From assembly GCF_009910705.1 (NCBI RefSeq), contig NZ_JAAAXJ010000011.1, forward strand, positions 44,125 to 108,124: 64,000 nt of DNA. Direction: 5' to 3'. The notes under the pieces are model-generated. The model made no database searches. It was not told where the DNA came from and saw nothing but the letters and a program-made list of their open reading frames with translations. The DNA comes from Microvirga arsenatis. Its GTDB lineage: Bacteria; Pseudomonadota; Alphaproteobacteria; Rhizobiales; Beijerinckiaceae. Made by a program: the position numbers and the translations under genes. This document shows, in pieces, positions 8,382 to 17,697 of the stretch. The stretch's first letter is position 1. Every line of letters begins with the position of its first letter.

Positions 8382-9811
8382 GCGGAGGCTCCCTTGCGCT
8401 CTCGCTTCCAGCGCTGCTGGAACGTTTCGCCCTGAGGGGCAGGGAAATCGCGCACCTTCGTCCAGCCCTTCGCCATCGGCAGCCAGGCGAAGCGCCCGTG
8501 CCGGCGACCGGCGAGGGCCAGGGCACCCATGGCCGCGCGGGTTGCAAGACGATAAAGGGCCGGGCGCTTGGCGAAGAAGCCCCAGAGTTTTAGGCCCGAG
8601 CGCACGGTCGCGGGCGTCAGGTGCCGTTCGAACTCCCGCTCGCGCCAGTGGCGCATGAGCTTCGGCAGCGGGATGCGCACGGGGCACACGCTCTCGCAGC
8701 GCCCGCAGAAGGTGGAGGCGTTGGGCAGGTGGCCCGCCTTGTCGACGCCGATCAGCGACGGCGTGAGAACGGCCCCCATAGGGCCGGGGTAGACCCAGCC
8801 ATAGGCGTGCCCGCCCACCGCATGATAGACCGGGCAATGGTTCATGCAGGCGCCGCAGCGGATGCAGCGCAGCATCTCCTCGAAGGCCGTGCCGAGCATG
8901 GAGGAGCGGCCGTTGTCGAGAATGACCACGTGGTAGTTCTCCGGCCCATCCGCATCGGCGCTGCGGCGTGGGCCGGTGGAGAAGGTGGTGTAGACCGAGA
9001 GCTCCTGGCCCGTGGCCGAGCGGGCGAGCACGCGCAGCAACTGGCTCACATCCTCCAGCGTCGGCACGAGCTTCTCGATGGAGGCCAGCACGATATGCGT
9101 CTTCGGCAGGATCTGGGTGAGGTCGCCGTTGCCCTCGTTGGTGACGATGATCGAGGTGCCGGTCTCGGCCACGAGGAAGTTGGCGCCGGTGATGCCCACA
9201 TCCGCTGCGAGGAAGCGCTCGCGCAGCACGGCGCGCGCCTCGGTCAGGAGCTGCACGGGCTCGGAGAGGTCGCGCTTGGCGTCGAGATGCGTATGGACGC
9301 GCCGGAAATCCTCCTCCACCTGCGTTGCATTGAGGTGGACGGCGGGCGCGATGATGTGGCTCGGCAGCTCGTTGCGCAGCTGGATGATGTACTCGCCGAG
9401 ATCGGTCTCGACGGGCGTGATGCCGTTCGCTTCCAGGTGGTGGTTGATCCCGATCTCCTCGGAGATCATGGACTTGCCCTTGGTCACTGTCTTCGCGCCG
9501 GCCTCGCGGCAGATGCTCAAGATGATCTCGCGGGCTTCCGCCGCGTCGCGGGCGAAATGCACATGCCCGCCCGACGATCTCACCTTCTCTTCGTAGGCTT
9601 CGAGGTAGAGGTCGAGATGCTCAAGCGTATGGTTCTTGATGTCGCGTGCCGAGTCCCGCAGCGCCTCGAATTCCGGCAGCTTGTCGGCGGCCATCTGGCG
9701 CTTGTCGATGAAGCCCTGCTTCACGTTGCCGAGCGCCCTCTGCAGCTGCGCGTCGTTCAGCGCCCGTGTGGCGTTCTGCTTGAACTGGGGGGAGGTGGAC
9801 TGAACGGTCAT
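8378..9811 (-). CDS. lutB: Lactate utilization iron-sulphur protein B
   Basis: 477 residues, usual length. A LUD domain (about 60-290) is followed by a ferredoxin-like domain with CIRCGACMNHCPVYH near residue 315 and CGRCESVCPVRIP near 369, which bind two [4Fe-4S] clusters, and a C-terminal DUF3390-like tail. It works with LutA and LutC in oxidising L-lactate to pyruvate at the membrane. The gene begins 9 bases after lutA ends and overlaps lutC, so this is a tight operon. Confidence 0.95.
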   Translation of the reverse strand: MTVQSTSPQFKQNATRALNDAQLQRALGNVKQGFIDKRQMAADKLPEFEALRDSARDIKNHTLEHLDLYLEAYEEKVRSSGGHVHFARDAAEAREIILSICREAGAKTVTKGKSMISEEIGINHHLEANGITPVETDLGEYIIQLRNELPSHIIAPAVHLNATQVEEDFRRVHTHLDAKRDLSEPVQLLTEARAVLRERFLAADVGITGANFLVAETGTSIIVTNEGNGDLTQILPKTHIVLASIEKLVPTLEDVSQLLRVLARSATGQELSVYTTFSTGPRRSADADGPENYHVVILDNGRSSMLGTAFEEMLRCIRCGACMNHCPVYHAVGGHAYGWVYPGPMGAVLTPSLIGVDKAGHLPNASTFCGRCESVCPVRIPLPKLMRHWREREFERHLTPATVRSGLKLWGFFAKRPALYRLATRAAMGALALAGRRHGRFAWLPMAKGWTKVRDFPAPQGETFQQRWKRERKGASA

Positions 9812-9820
9812 GGCGGGCCT

Positions 9821-10600
9821 CTACTTCGCGGCCGGGTTGCGGGCGACGCCGATCGCCGGCTCGTCGGTCATGCCGGCCAGGACCTCCGCCACGTGGCGCA
9901 CCTGGACGGGGCTGCCGTCGCGGCTGAGCTTGCCCGCCATGTTCATGAGGCAGCCGAGATCGCCTGCGAGCAGGGTGGGGGCCTGGGATGCCTCCACGTT
10001 CCTGGCCTTGGCCTCGACGATGGCGCCGGAAATGTCGCTGTATTTCACCGCGAAGGTGCCGCCGAAGCCGCAGCAGACGTCGCTGTCCTTCATCTCGACG
10101 AGGGTGAGGCCCTCGACGCTTGCCAGTAGCCTGCGCGGCTGAGCCTTCACGCCGAGCTCCCGGAGGCCCGAGCAGGAATCGTGGTAGGTCACGGCCCCGG
10201 CGAAGGAGGCATCGACCTTCGTGACGCCGAGCACGTCCACCAGGAAGCTCGTCAGCTCATGGGTTTTGGCCGCCAGGGCATCGGCCTTGGCGCGCCAGTT
10301 CGGATCCTCTTCGAAGAGCTCTGGGTAATGCGCCTTGATCATGCCCGCGCAGGAGCCGGAGGGCGCGACCACGTAATCGTAGCCCTGGAAGGCCTCGATC
10401 GCCTGCATCGCAAGGTCGCGGGTCGTGCCTCGGTCGCCCGAGTTGTAGGCCGGCTGTCCGCAGCAGGTCTGGACGGGCGCGTCGACGATGCAGCCGGCTT
10501 CCTCCAGGAGCTTCACGGCTGCGAAGCCCACGGAGGGGCGCATCAGATCGACGAGGCAGGTGACGAAGAGGCCGACACGGGGCTTGGAGGGAACGGGCAC
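9821..10600 (-). CDS. lutA: Lactate utilization protein A (CCG-domain Fe-S oxidoreductase)
   Basis: 259 residues with two cysteine-rich CCG domains: TCCGQPAYNSG near residue 45 and VCCGFGGTFAVK near 177, plus SGSCAGM and YHDSCSGLRELG. This is the GlcF/HdrB-like half of LutABC. The start is a GTG at 10600 (VPVPSKPRVGLF) with only a weak ribosome-binding site; no better start lies nearby. First gene of the operon. A large inverted repeat lies just upstream. Confidence 0.93.
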   Translation of the reverse strand: MPVPSKPRVGLFVTCLVDLMRPSVGFAAVKLLEEAGCIVDAPVQTCCGQPAYNSGDRGTTRDLAMQAIEAFQGYDYVVAPSGSCAGMIKAHYPELFEEDPNWRAKADALAAKTHELTSFLVDVLGVTKVDASFAGAVTYHDSCSGLRELGVKAQPRRLLASVEGLTLVEMKDSDVCCGFGGTFAVKYSDISGAIVEAKARNVEASQAPTLLAGDLGCLMNMAGKLSRDGSPVQVRHVAEVLAGMTDEPAIGVARNPAAK

Positions 10601-10622
10601 TGCTGAAGAGCTTTCCGGTGGT

Positions 10623-10661
10623 TTGACCCTATCACCATCATTCCTGATCGGGTCGGGTCAA
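10623..10661. promoter_or_regulatory. Inverted repeat in lutA promoter region, candidate operator
   Basis: TTGACCC (10623-10629) and GGGTCAA (10655-10661) are perfect 7-bp inverted arms, 22 bases upstream of the lutA GTG. Read towards lutA, the distal arm gives TTGACC, which could serve as a -35 element. No regulator gene is adjacent. Function inferred from position only. Confidence 0.35.
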
Positions 10662-10748
10662 GAGGATGTTCTGTCCCGGGCTGGAGCGGCCTGGGCCCGC
10701 GAAGAGCCGCCCCGGATGACCGGAGCGGCTGTCGGGGACAGCGGGCGC

Positions 10749-11135
10749 CTACTGAACCTTCTTGCCCGAGGCGTCGAACTGCTTGAGGTACGCGACGAGG
10801 TCATTGATGCGCTGCTCGTCCTTCAGGCCCGCATAAACCATCTTGGTGCCGGGAATCTTGGCCCGCGGGTCCTTGATGTAATCCCGGAACGTGGCCTCGT
10901 CCCAGGTCAGGCCCGAGTTCTTGTTGGCCGGAGAGTAGTTGTAGCCTTCAACCATTCCTGCCTTGCGCCCGAAGAGGCCGTTCAGGACCGGGCCGACGGC
11001 GTTCTTGGCAGTCTCGCCGACCTGATGGCAGGCCCTGCATTGGGCAAACACCTTCTCGCCATTGGCCGCGTCCTGGGCCTGGGCAGATCCGAGCCCGGCG
11101 AGCAGCAGGGCGGCGGGTAGTACGAAGGAACGCAT
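10749..11135 (-). CDS. Periplasmic c-type cytochrome (cytochrome c2/c550-like)
   Basis: 128 residues with a Sec signal peptide (MRSFVLPAALLLAGLGSAQAQ), one haem-binding motif CRACH about 14 residues into the mature protein, and a distal Met in PGTKMVYAG. This is the class I mono-haem cytochrome c layout, an electron carrier in the periplasm. The ATG at 11135 has AAAGGAG upstream and is preferred over an in-frame TTG at 11138. It lies between two respiratory dehydrogenase clusters (lut and glc), but a direct electron-transfer link is only suggested by position. Confidence 0.9.
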   Translation of the reverse strand: MRSFVLPAALLLAGLGSAQAQDAANGEKVFAQCRACHQVGETAKNAVGPVLNGLFGRKAGMVEGYNYSPANKNSGLTWDEATFRDYIKDPRAKIPGTKMVYAGLKDEQRINDLVAYLKQFDASGKKVQ

Positions 11136-11270
11136 CAAAAACTCCTTTGCTGGACACCTGTCGCATCCTAGAGAGATTCTACATTATGTGGACGACGCCC
11201 TCGGGAAAAGGCGCCTTATGGCCAAGGTAGCCATGCCTCGGGTGCAGCCCACGACCCTGCAGGAGGGGCC

Positions 11271-12704
11271 ATGACCATTGCATTTCCGAAACCGGACGAG
11301 GCGGTTCTGGCGCGCCGGAGGGAGATCATCGAGGGGCTGGGGCGCCTTGTCGCGTCGGAGGCCCTGATCGTCTCCGAGGACGAGCGCCGGGCCTTTGAGA
11401 CCGACGGGCTTACCGCCTATCGCCAGATGCCGCTGGCCGTCGTCCTGCCCTCCACGACGCAGGAGGTCTCGAGCATTCTGCGTTTCTGTCATCAGCAGGG
11501 GGTGAAGGTGGTGCCGCGCGGGGCGGGTACGTCCCTGTGCGGCGGCGCGATCCCGCAGGAGGACGCCATCGTGCTGGGCGTCGCCAAGATGAACCGGGTG
11601 CTCGACATCAGCTTCGAGAATCGCACGGCCCGGGTGCAGGCGGGCATCACGAATCTCGCCATCAGCCAGGCGGTGGCGCACGAGGGCTTCTTCTATGCCC
11701 CCGACCCGTCGAGCCAGCTCGCCTGCACGATCGCGGGCAATATCGCCATGAATTCCGGCGGCGCCCATTGCCTGAAATACGGCGTGACCACCAACAACCT
11801 GATGGGCGTCACCATGGTGCTCCTCGACGGCACGGTGGTGGAGATCGGCGGCGAGCATCTCGACAGCCCTGGCTACGACCTTCTCGGTCTGATCTGCGGC
11901 TCGGAAGGCCAACTCGGCGTCGTCACGGAGGCCGTGGTGCGGATCCTGCGCGCGGCGGAAGGCGCGCGCCCCGCGCTCTTCGGCTTCGAGAAGGCGGAGG
12001 ATGCGGGCGCCTGCGTCGCGGCGATCATCGGCGCCGGCATCATCCCGGTGGCGCTCGAATACATGGACAAGCCCGCCATCCAGATCTGCGAGGCCTTCGC
12101 CCATGCGGGCTACCCGCTCGACGTGGAGGCCATGCTGATCGTGGAGGTCGAGGGCTCGGATGCGGAGATCGACGACATGCTCCGCCGCATCGTCGCCATC
12201 GCGGAACCGTTCAAGCCCAAGACCATGAAGGTCTCGCAGTCGGAGGCCGAGAGCGCGGCGATCTGGAAGGGCCGCAAATCCGCCTTCGGTGCGACGGGAC
12301 GCGTGGCCGACTATATCTGTATGGACGGCACCATCCCGACCGGGCAGCTGCCTTACGTGCTCCGTCGCATCGACGAGATCGTGAAATCCTACGGGCTCGG
12401 CGTCGCCAACGTGTTCCATGCCGGCGACGGCAACCTGCATCCGCTCGTCATGTTCAACACCAACGTGCCGGGCGAGATGGAGAAGGCCGAGAAGGCGGGT
12501 GAGGACATCCTGAAGCTCTGTGTCGAGGTCGGCGGCTGCCTCACCGGAGAGCATGGGGTGGGTATCGAGAAGCGCGATCTGATGACCTATCAGTTCAATG
12601 CGGTCGATCTCGAGCAGCAGATGCGGGTGCGCGGCGTGTTCGATCCCCGCTGGCTGCTCAATCCCGCAAAAGTGTTCCCGCTCGAAGGAAGGTTCGCCGC
12701 GTGA
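11271..12704 (+). CDS. glcD: Glycolate oxidase subunit GlcD (FAD-linked oxidase)
   Basis: 477 residues. An N-terminal FAD_binding_4 domain carries VVPRGAGTSLCGGAIP (about 80-95) and an FAD-linked oxidase C domain carries NVFHAGDGNLHP and GEHGVGIEKRDLM (about 380-437). It is the flavin-bearing catalytic subunit that oxidises glycolate to glyoxylate; D-lactate is a possible further substrate. AGGAGG is well placed before the ATG at 11271. The stop overlaps the glcE GTG by four bases. Divergent from the cytochrome c gene. Confidence 0.95.
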   Translation: MTIAFPKPDEAVLARRREIIEGLGRLVASEALIVSEDERRAFETDGLTAYRQMPLAVVLPSTTQEVSSILRFCHQQGVKVVPRGAGTSLCGGAIPQEDAIVLGVAKMNRVLDISFENRTARVQAGITNLAISQAVAHEGFFYAPDPSSQLACTIAGNIAMNSGGAHCLKYGVTTNNLMGVTMVLLDGTVVEIGGEHLDSPGYDLLGLICGSEGQLGVVTEAVVRILRAAEGARPALFGFEKAEDAGACVAAIIGAGIIPVALEYMDKPAIQICEAFAHAGYPLDVEAMLIVEVEGSDAEIDDMLRRIVAIAEPFKPKTMKVSQSEAESAAIWKGRKSAFGATGRVADYICMDGTIPTGQLPYVLRRIDEIVKSYGLGVANVFHAGDGNLHPLVMFNTNVPGEMEKAEKAGEDILKLCVEVGGCLTGEHGVGIEKRDLMTYQFNAVDLEQQMRVRGVFDPRWLLNPAKVFPLEGRFAA

Positions 12705-13885
12705 CCGTTCATACTCCCCGCGACGAGCAGGACGCTTCCATCATCATCCGCGAGGCGGCCGACAAGGGCACGCTGCTGAACGTGTCCGGCAACGGCACGA
12801 AGGCGCCGATGGGACGCCCGAACCAGACCGACGCCTCGATCTCGTCCTCGGGTCTCACCGGGATCACGCTCTACGAGCCGGCCGAACTGGTGATCTCGGC
12901 CCGCAGCGGCACGCCGGTGCTGGAGGTCATGCGGGTGCTCGCCGCAAAGGGGCAGGAACTGCCCTTCGAGCCCATGGATTACCGCTATCTGCTCGGAACG
13001 AAGGGCGAGCCCACCATCGGGGCCGTGGCGGCGATGAACATTTCGGGCCCGCGCCGCATCATGGCGGGGGCGGCGCGCGACAGCCTCATCGGCGTGCGCT
13101 TCGTCAACGGGCGCGGCGAGGTGGTGAAGTCCGGGGGGCGCGTGATGAAGAACGTCACGGGGCTCGACCTCGTGAAGCTCATGGCAGGCTCCTGGGGGAC
13201 GCTCGGCTTTCTCACGGAGGTCACGTTCAAGGTGCTGCCGAAGCCCGAGCGCATGGCGACTCTCGTCATTCGCGGCCTCGACGACCGGCAGGCCATCGAG
13301 GCCTTGTCCACGGCTCTCGGATCGCCGTTCGACGTGACGGGTGCGGCGCATCTGCCAGACCGCGACCGGCGCGGCGGCAGTACGCTGATCCGGCTCGAAG
13401 GGTTCAGGGTCTCGGTGGATTATCGCATGAACGAGCTCAAGCGCCAGCTGAAGCGATTCCGGTTCATGGACATTCTCGAAGGTGTCGGAGCTGAGGCGCT
13501 CTGGCAATCGGTGCGAGATGCAACGATCCTGACCGATCAGGGCCAACGCGCGATCTGGCGCGTCTCCACCGCGCCGACCAAGGGGCCGGATCTTGCCGCC
13601 CACGTCGCCCAAGCTCTCGATGCCCAGTGGTTCTACGATTGGGGCGGCGGGCTCCTTTGGATCTCGACGCCGCTCGAAGGCGACGCGGGCGCTGCGATCC
13701 TGCGCGAGGCCACCCGAACCTTCGGCGGCCACGCCACCCTCGTGCGGGCACCCGCCGAGGTGCGCTCGGCCGTCGATGTGTTCGAGCCGCAGCCCGAGGC
13801 CCTGATGAGGCTGACCCGCGGAATCAAGGTCTCGTTCGACCCGGCGGGGATCCTCAATCCTGGGCGGATGTATGCAGGGGTGTAG
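12701..13885 (+). CDS. glcE: Glycolate oxidase subunit GlcE
   Basis: 394 residues, second FAD-binding subunit of glycolate oxidase, with an FAD_binding_4 domain (RSGTPVLEVMRVLAAKGQELPFEP; GRVMKNVTGLDLVKLMAGSWG). It starts at a GTG that overlaps the glcD stop codon (GTGA), preceded by GAAGGAAGG, so translation is coupled. It ends 63 bases before glcF. Same operon as glcD and glcF. Confidence 0.94.
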   Translation: MTVHTPRDEQDASIIIREAADKGTLLNVSGNGTKAPMGRPNQTDASISSSGLTGITLYEPAELVISARSGTPVLEVMRVLAAKGQELPFEPMDYRYLLGTKGEPTIGAVAAMNISGPRRIMAGAARDSLIGVRFVNGRGEVVKSGGRVMKNVTGLDLVKLMAGSWGTLGFLTEVTFKVLPKPERMATLVIRGLDDRQAIEALSTALGSPFDVTGAAHLPDRDRRGGSTLIRLEGFRVSVDYRMNELKRQLKRFRFMDILEGVGAEALWQSVRDATILTDQGQRAIWRVSTAPTKGPDLAAHVAQALDAQWFYDWGGGLLWISTPLEGDAGAAILREATRTFGGHATLVRAPAEVRSAVDVFEPQPEALMRLTRGIKVSFDPAGILNPGRMYAGV

Positions 13886-13948
13886 TCAATGCGTGCAGTC
13901 AGCGTATTCTGAAGCCGGCCTTTGGCAGAAAGCTATTTTTGATCCGTC

Positions 13949-15304
13949 ATGCAAACCAATTTCACCCCAGATCAGCTGAAAGACCCCGCCATGGCGGCGT
14001 CGGAGAAGATCCTCCGAACCTGCGTGCATTGCGGCTTCTGCACCGCCACTTGCCCGACCTATCTGCTGCTCGGCGACGAGCTCGATTCCCCGCGCGGGCG
14101 CATCTACCTGATGAAGGACATGCTGGAGAGCGGCAAACCTGCCTCGCCTGAAGTGGTGAAGCACATCGACCGCTGCCTCTCCTGCCTCTCCTGCATGACC
14201 ACCTGCCCGTCGGGCGTGCATTACATGCACCTCGTCGACCATGCCCGGGCCTATATCGAGGCCACCTACACGCGGCCCTGGCACGACCGGCTCCTGCGCT
14301 GGGTTCTCGCCACCGTGCTGCCCTATCCGGCCCGCTTCCGCGCGGCGCTTGGCGCAGCGATGCTGGCCAAGCCGTTCAAGGGACTCATCGGCGCCCTGCC
14401 GCTGCTCGGCAATCGCCTGCAGGCGATGATCGAGCTCGCCCCGGCGCGGGTGCCGGCCCGCTCGCCCTTCGAACAGCCCGGCACCTTCAAGGCGCATGGG
14501 GAGCGCCGCGGCCGGGTGGCGATCCTGTCCGGCTGCGCCCAGCCGGTGCTCAAGCCGGGATTCAACGAGGCCGCCATCCGCCTCCTCAATCGCCATGGTG
14601 TCGATGTGGTTCAGCCCAAGGGGGAGGGGTGCTGCGGTGCCCTCGTCCACCATATGGGCCGAGATGAGGACGCTCATGGTTTCGCCAGGCGCAACATCGA
14701 CGCCTGGATCGCCGAGATGGACGGCGAGGGGCTCGATGCCATCGTCATCACCGCCTCCGGCTGCGGCACGACGATCAAGGATTACGGCTTCATGTTCCGG
14801 GACGATCCGGCCTATGCCGAGAAGGCGGCCCGGGTCTCCGCCATCGCCAAGGACGTCACCGAATACGTCACGTCCCTCACGCTGATGGAGCCGGTGCGGG
14901 AGTCGGACCTCGTGGTGGCCTATCACTCGGCCTGCTCCATGCAGCACGGGCAGGCGATCCGCACCGAGCCGAAGACCCTGCTGAAGCAGGCGGGCTTCAC
15001 CGTGAAGGACGTGCCGGAAGGGCATATCTGCTGCGGCTCGGCCGGTACCTACAATCTGCTCCAGCCGGAAATCGCCTCCCAGCTCCGCGCCCGCAAGGTC
15101 GCCAATATCGAGCGAACCAAGCCCGATCTCATCGCCACCGGCAATATCGGCTGCATGACCCAGATCGGTAAAGGAACCGAAATCCCCATCGTCCATACGG
15201 TCGAGCTTCTCGACTGGGCGACCGGCGGCCCCATGCCTGAAGCCCTGGAGGCGGCGGGCTTCGGGAAGCGCCCGACCCAGCCGTTAACCACTGCCGCAGA
15301 ATAG
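13949..15304 (+). CDS. glcF: Glycolate oxidase iron-sulphur subunit GlcF
   Basis: 451 residues. Two ferredoxin motifs near the N terminus (CVHCGFCTATCPTY about residue 28, CLSCLSCMTTCPSGVHY about 80) bind [4Fe-4S] clusters. Two CCG domains follow (GEGCCGALVHHMG about 227; GHICCGSAGTYNLL about 360). It passes electrons from GlcDE to the quinone pool. Length is slightly above that of E. coli GlcF. Third gene of glcDEF; together with the aceA gene in this window it supports use of C2 compounds. Confidence 0.95.
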   Translation: MQTNFTPDQLKDPAMAASEKILRTCVHCGFCTATCPTYLLLGDELDSPRGRIYLMKDMLESGKPASPEVVKHIDRCLSCLSCMTTCPSGVHYMHLVDHARAYIEATYTRPWHDRLLRWVLATVLPYPARFRAALGAAMLAKPFKGLIGALPLLGNRLQAMIELAPARVPARSPFEQPGTFKAHGERRGRVAILSGCAQPVLKPGFNEAAIRLLNRHGVDVVQPKGEGCCGALVHHMGRDEDAHGFARRNIDAWIAEMDGEGLDAIVITASGCGTTIKDYGFMFRDDPAYAEKAARVSAIAKDVTEYVTSLTLMEPVRESDLVVAYHSACSMQHGQAIRTEPKTLLKQAGFTVKDVPEGHICCGSAGTYNLLQPEIASQLRARKVANIERTKPDLIATGNIGCMTQIGKGTEIPIVHTVELLDWATGGPMPEALEAAGFGKRPTQPLTTAAE

Positions 15305-15407
15305 GCCTGCTACCTTCTTACGCAACGAAATTTTGTTTCCGAACCGGGCGGCTCTGCGCTAAAAGGTAAGGAAAGGGTAAATTTCGAGAGAGCGTAAGGG
15401 CGGCACG

Positions 15408-16919
15408 ATGTCTTCGGGTTGGACGTCTTTCCGGAACCGTTTCGGAAAAAAGCAGGACGAGGCGGCACCGGCCTCTCCGCCGGGGAATGGCGCTATGTCA
15501 GAAACGGCGTCTGCGCCGGCCGCCGCTCCCCCTGAAAGGGGAGAGCCACCTGTCGTGCGTCCCAACGGCATGCTCGACTCGGTCGGCCAGAAGAACGAGC
15601 TGATCCGGGTCCGCTTCGCCAACATGATCGACCGGCTGGAGGAGATCCGCAGCCTCAAGGAGGATTTCGCCCTCCTGAGCGAGCCGGTGAACGATCTCAT
15701 CCGCCATTACCCGCAGCTCCAGTCCCGGCTCCTCGAGACGGAAGCGGTGCTCAAGCAGGAGACCGAGACCACCCAGACCCTCCGCCGGGAACTCGCCGAT
15801 CTCAACAGCCTCCATGCCCGAACGGTCGACGACCTCACCGCCGCCGTCTCGCAGCTGCGCAAGGCGGAGGCCAAGGTGCGCGAGCAGGATTCCTACATCG
15901 AGGACCTGCGGCTGAACGTGAAGGACAAGGAGGCGATCGTCGCCGACCTGGAGAACCAGCTCTCCATCGAGACCGAGCGCGCCCGCAACATCACGGAAGA
16001 GAACCAGGCCCTGCGCCTCGAGGCGCAGGAGGCCGACCAGACGGTCGCCCGCGCCGAGCGCGAGCTGATCGAGACCCGCGAGCGGAACGGCCTGCTCGAT
16101 CACGAGGTCAAGCGGCTGCAGAAGGTGGCGGAGGAGCAGAACTACCGGCTCTCCAGCCTGTCCAACCGTTATGCCGAGCTGGAGACGCAGCTCGAGTCCA
16201 CGCGCCAGCGCGCCTCCGAGCTCGAGACCAAGCTCATGGCCGAGCAGGTGCTGCGCCAGCGCCTCGAAACCCAGATCGATTCCGAGCGCTCGGCGCACCA
16301 GACCGACATCTCCGCCCTGGACATGAAGATCGAGGGGCTCAACTCGCGCCTGTCGGCCACCGACAAGATCCTGGCGCATACCCGCGATCAGCTGCGCGAC
16401 AAGAACGAGGCGCTGCGCGGGGTCGAACGTTCCCTGAAAGAGACCACCATCGAGAAGAACACCCTGGAGCGCCGCCTGGAAGCCACCCAGCAGGAGGTCG
16501 AGCGGCAGGTGGCCATGGTCAACGAGCTCCAGCGCTCGCGCATCGAGCTGCAGGAGCGCGTCGAAATGCTGGGGAAGGCCATCGCGGCCAAGGATTTCCA
16601 GATCGAAAGCTCCGACAACAAGGTGGCGAGCCTCACCGAGCGCATCGACCAGCTCACCAAGCGCTTCGAGCAGGAGCGCAGCGCGCTCGAGGCTGCCAAC
16701 CGCCGCCTCACGGAGGAGCTGCAGAACGAGAAGGCCGAGCGCTCCCTCGTGCAGGGCGCCCTCGAGATCGCGCGCGAGAGCCGCACCAAGATCCAGAAGA
16801 AATACGTCGCCCTGCGCAAGAAGACCCGTCTCGACACCACGGAGGACGATCCCGCCCTCCTCGACGAGGAGGAGATCGAGACCAATGTCCGGCCCCTCAA
16901 ATCGCCGGATGCCGAATAG
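15408..16919 (+). CDS. Long coiled-coil protein, crescentin-like
   Basis: 503 residues. The N terminus (1-60) is disordered and rich in Pro, Ala and basic residues. Residues about 60-100 read ELIRVRFANMIDRLEEIRSL followed by LLSEPVNDLIRHYPQLQSRL, and a nearly uninterrupted heptad coiled coil runs to about 470, ending in an acidic tail. This layout matches crescentin (CreS) of Caulobacter, an intermediate-filament-like shape determinant, and the related filament proteins annotated in other alphaproteobacteria. A plain structural coiled-coil protein is the alternative. ATG at 15408, GTAAGGG upstream. It has its own strong terminator. Confidence 0.65.
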   Translation: MSSGWTSFRNRFGKKQDEAAPASPPGNGAMSETASAPAAAPPERGEPPVVRPNGMLDSVGQKNELIRVRFANMIDRLEEIRSLKEDFALLSEPVNDLIRHYPQLQSRLLETEAVLKQETETTQTLRRELADLNSLHARTVDDLTAAVSQLRKAEAKVREQDSYIEDLRLNVKDKEAIVADLENQLSIETERARNITEENQALRLEAQEADQTVARAERELIETRERNGLLDHEVKRLQKVAEEQNYRLSSLSNRYAELETQLESTRQRASELETKLMAEQVLRQRLETQIDSERSAHQTDISALDMKIEGLNSRLSATDKILAHTRDQLRDKNEALRGVERSLKETTIEKNTLERRLEATQQEVERQVAMVNELQRSRIELQERVEMLGKAIAAKDFQIESSDNKVASLTERIDQLTKRFEQERSALEAANRRLTEELQNEKAERSLVQGALEIARESRTKIQKKYVALRKKTRLDTTEDDPALLDEEEIETNVRPLKSPDAE

Positions 16920-16931
16920 CAGGCACCTTAG

Positions 16932-16953
16932 AGCCCCGCAGAGATGCGGGGCT
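16932..16953 (+). terminator. Rho-independent terminator after crescentin-like gene
   Basis: AGCCCCGCA and TGCGGGGCT form a perfect 9-bp stem with a GAGA loop, followed by tcttgttt. It lies 13 bases after the stop codon of the coiled-coil gene. A textbook intrinsic terminator. Confidence 0.9.
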
Positions 16954-16979
16954 TCTTGTTTGGCGAATTCACCCGTGGG

Positions 16980-17642
16980 ATGAATGAGAGGCGCACCCGC
17001 TGCGCAAGGAGCATTGCCGCGTTCAGGAAAAGGCAGGGTGTCTTGGAGCCTCCCTTCGGTACAAGTTTCGACCCAGCCGCTTTTCGCGCGCATGTTCAAA
17101 CCCTCCTGGACGAGCATGCACGAGCCTTCGGCGTTCCCGAGGACAGGCATGCGCTCCTGAGGCGGCAGATCGCCCGCGGGGACAGCATTCATTTCCGCCG
17201 CACCTTCCCCGGCCATGTCACCACTTCGGCCTTCATCCTCGATGCGGAGGGGAGGAGAATCCTGCTGATCCATCACCGCTCCCTCGGGCGGTGGCTGCAG
17301 CCGGGCGGGCATTACGAGCCGCCTGACGATCTGGCGGGCTCGGCCCTGCGCGAGGCGGCGGAGGAGACGGGAATGGACGGCCTCTGCCTCGATCCCTGGC
17401 ATCGGCTATCCGGTATCCCCATCGACGTCGACACGCACCGGATCCCGGCGAGACCCGACCGGGACGAGCCCGAGCATTGGCATCACGACATCCGCTATGT
17501 GGTCCGAGCGGAAACGGTGGATAACCTCCGGCCCGACCTGCGCGAGGTGCATGGGGCCGCCTGGCGGGAACTCCACGCGTTGGAGGCGCTGGCTCCGCAG
17601 GCTCTGCGGAATATGCGTAGACTGGGTCTCACGCACCCCTAA
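16980..17642 (+). CDS. NUDIX hydrolase
   Basis: About 220 residues. The NUDIX box reads G-x5-D-x7-REAAEETG (from GGHYEPPDD), with Asp where the consensus has the first Glu; the REUXEEXG metal-binding core is intact. The family hydrolyses nucleoside diphosphates linked to other groups; the substrate is unknown. The start is uncertain: the longest frame begins at 16944 inside the preceding terminator and is unlikely. ATG 16980 has no clear ribosome-binding site, and TTG 17043 has a good AGG-rich tract, which would give 199 residues. Confidence 0.8.
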   Translation: MNERRTRCARSIAAFRKRQGVLEPPFGTSFDPAAFRAHVQTLLDEHARAFGVPEDRHALLRRQIARGDSIHFRRTFPGHVTTSAFILDAEGRRILLIHHRSLGRWLQPGGHYEPPDDLAGSALREAAEETGMDGLCLDPWHRLSGIPIDVDTHRIPARPDRDEPEHWHHDIRYVVRAETVDNLRPDLREVHGAAWRELHALEALAPQALRNMRRLGLTHP

Positions 17643-17697
17643 CAAACGCGAAGGCTATGCTTACATCTGTCTCCGATATCCCAGAAGGAGGCTTGCC

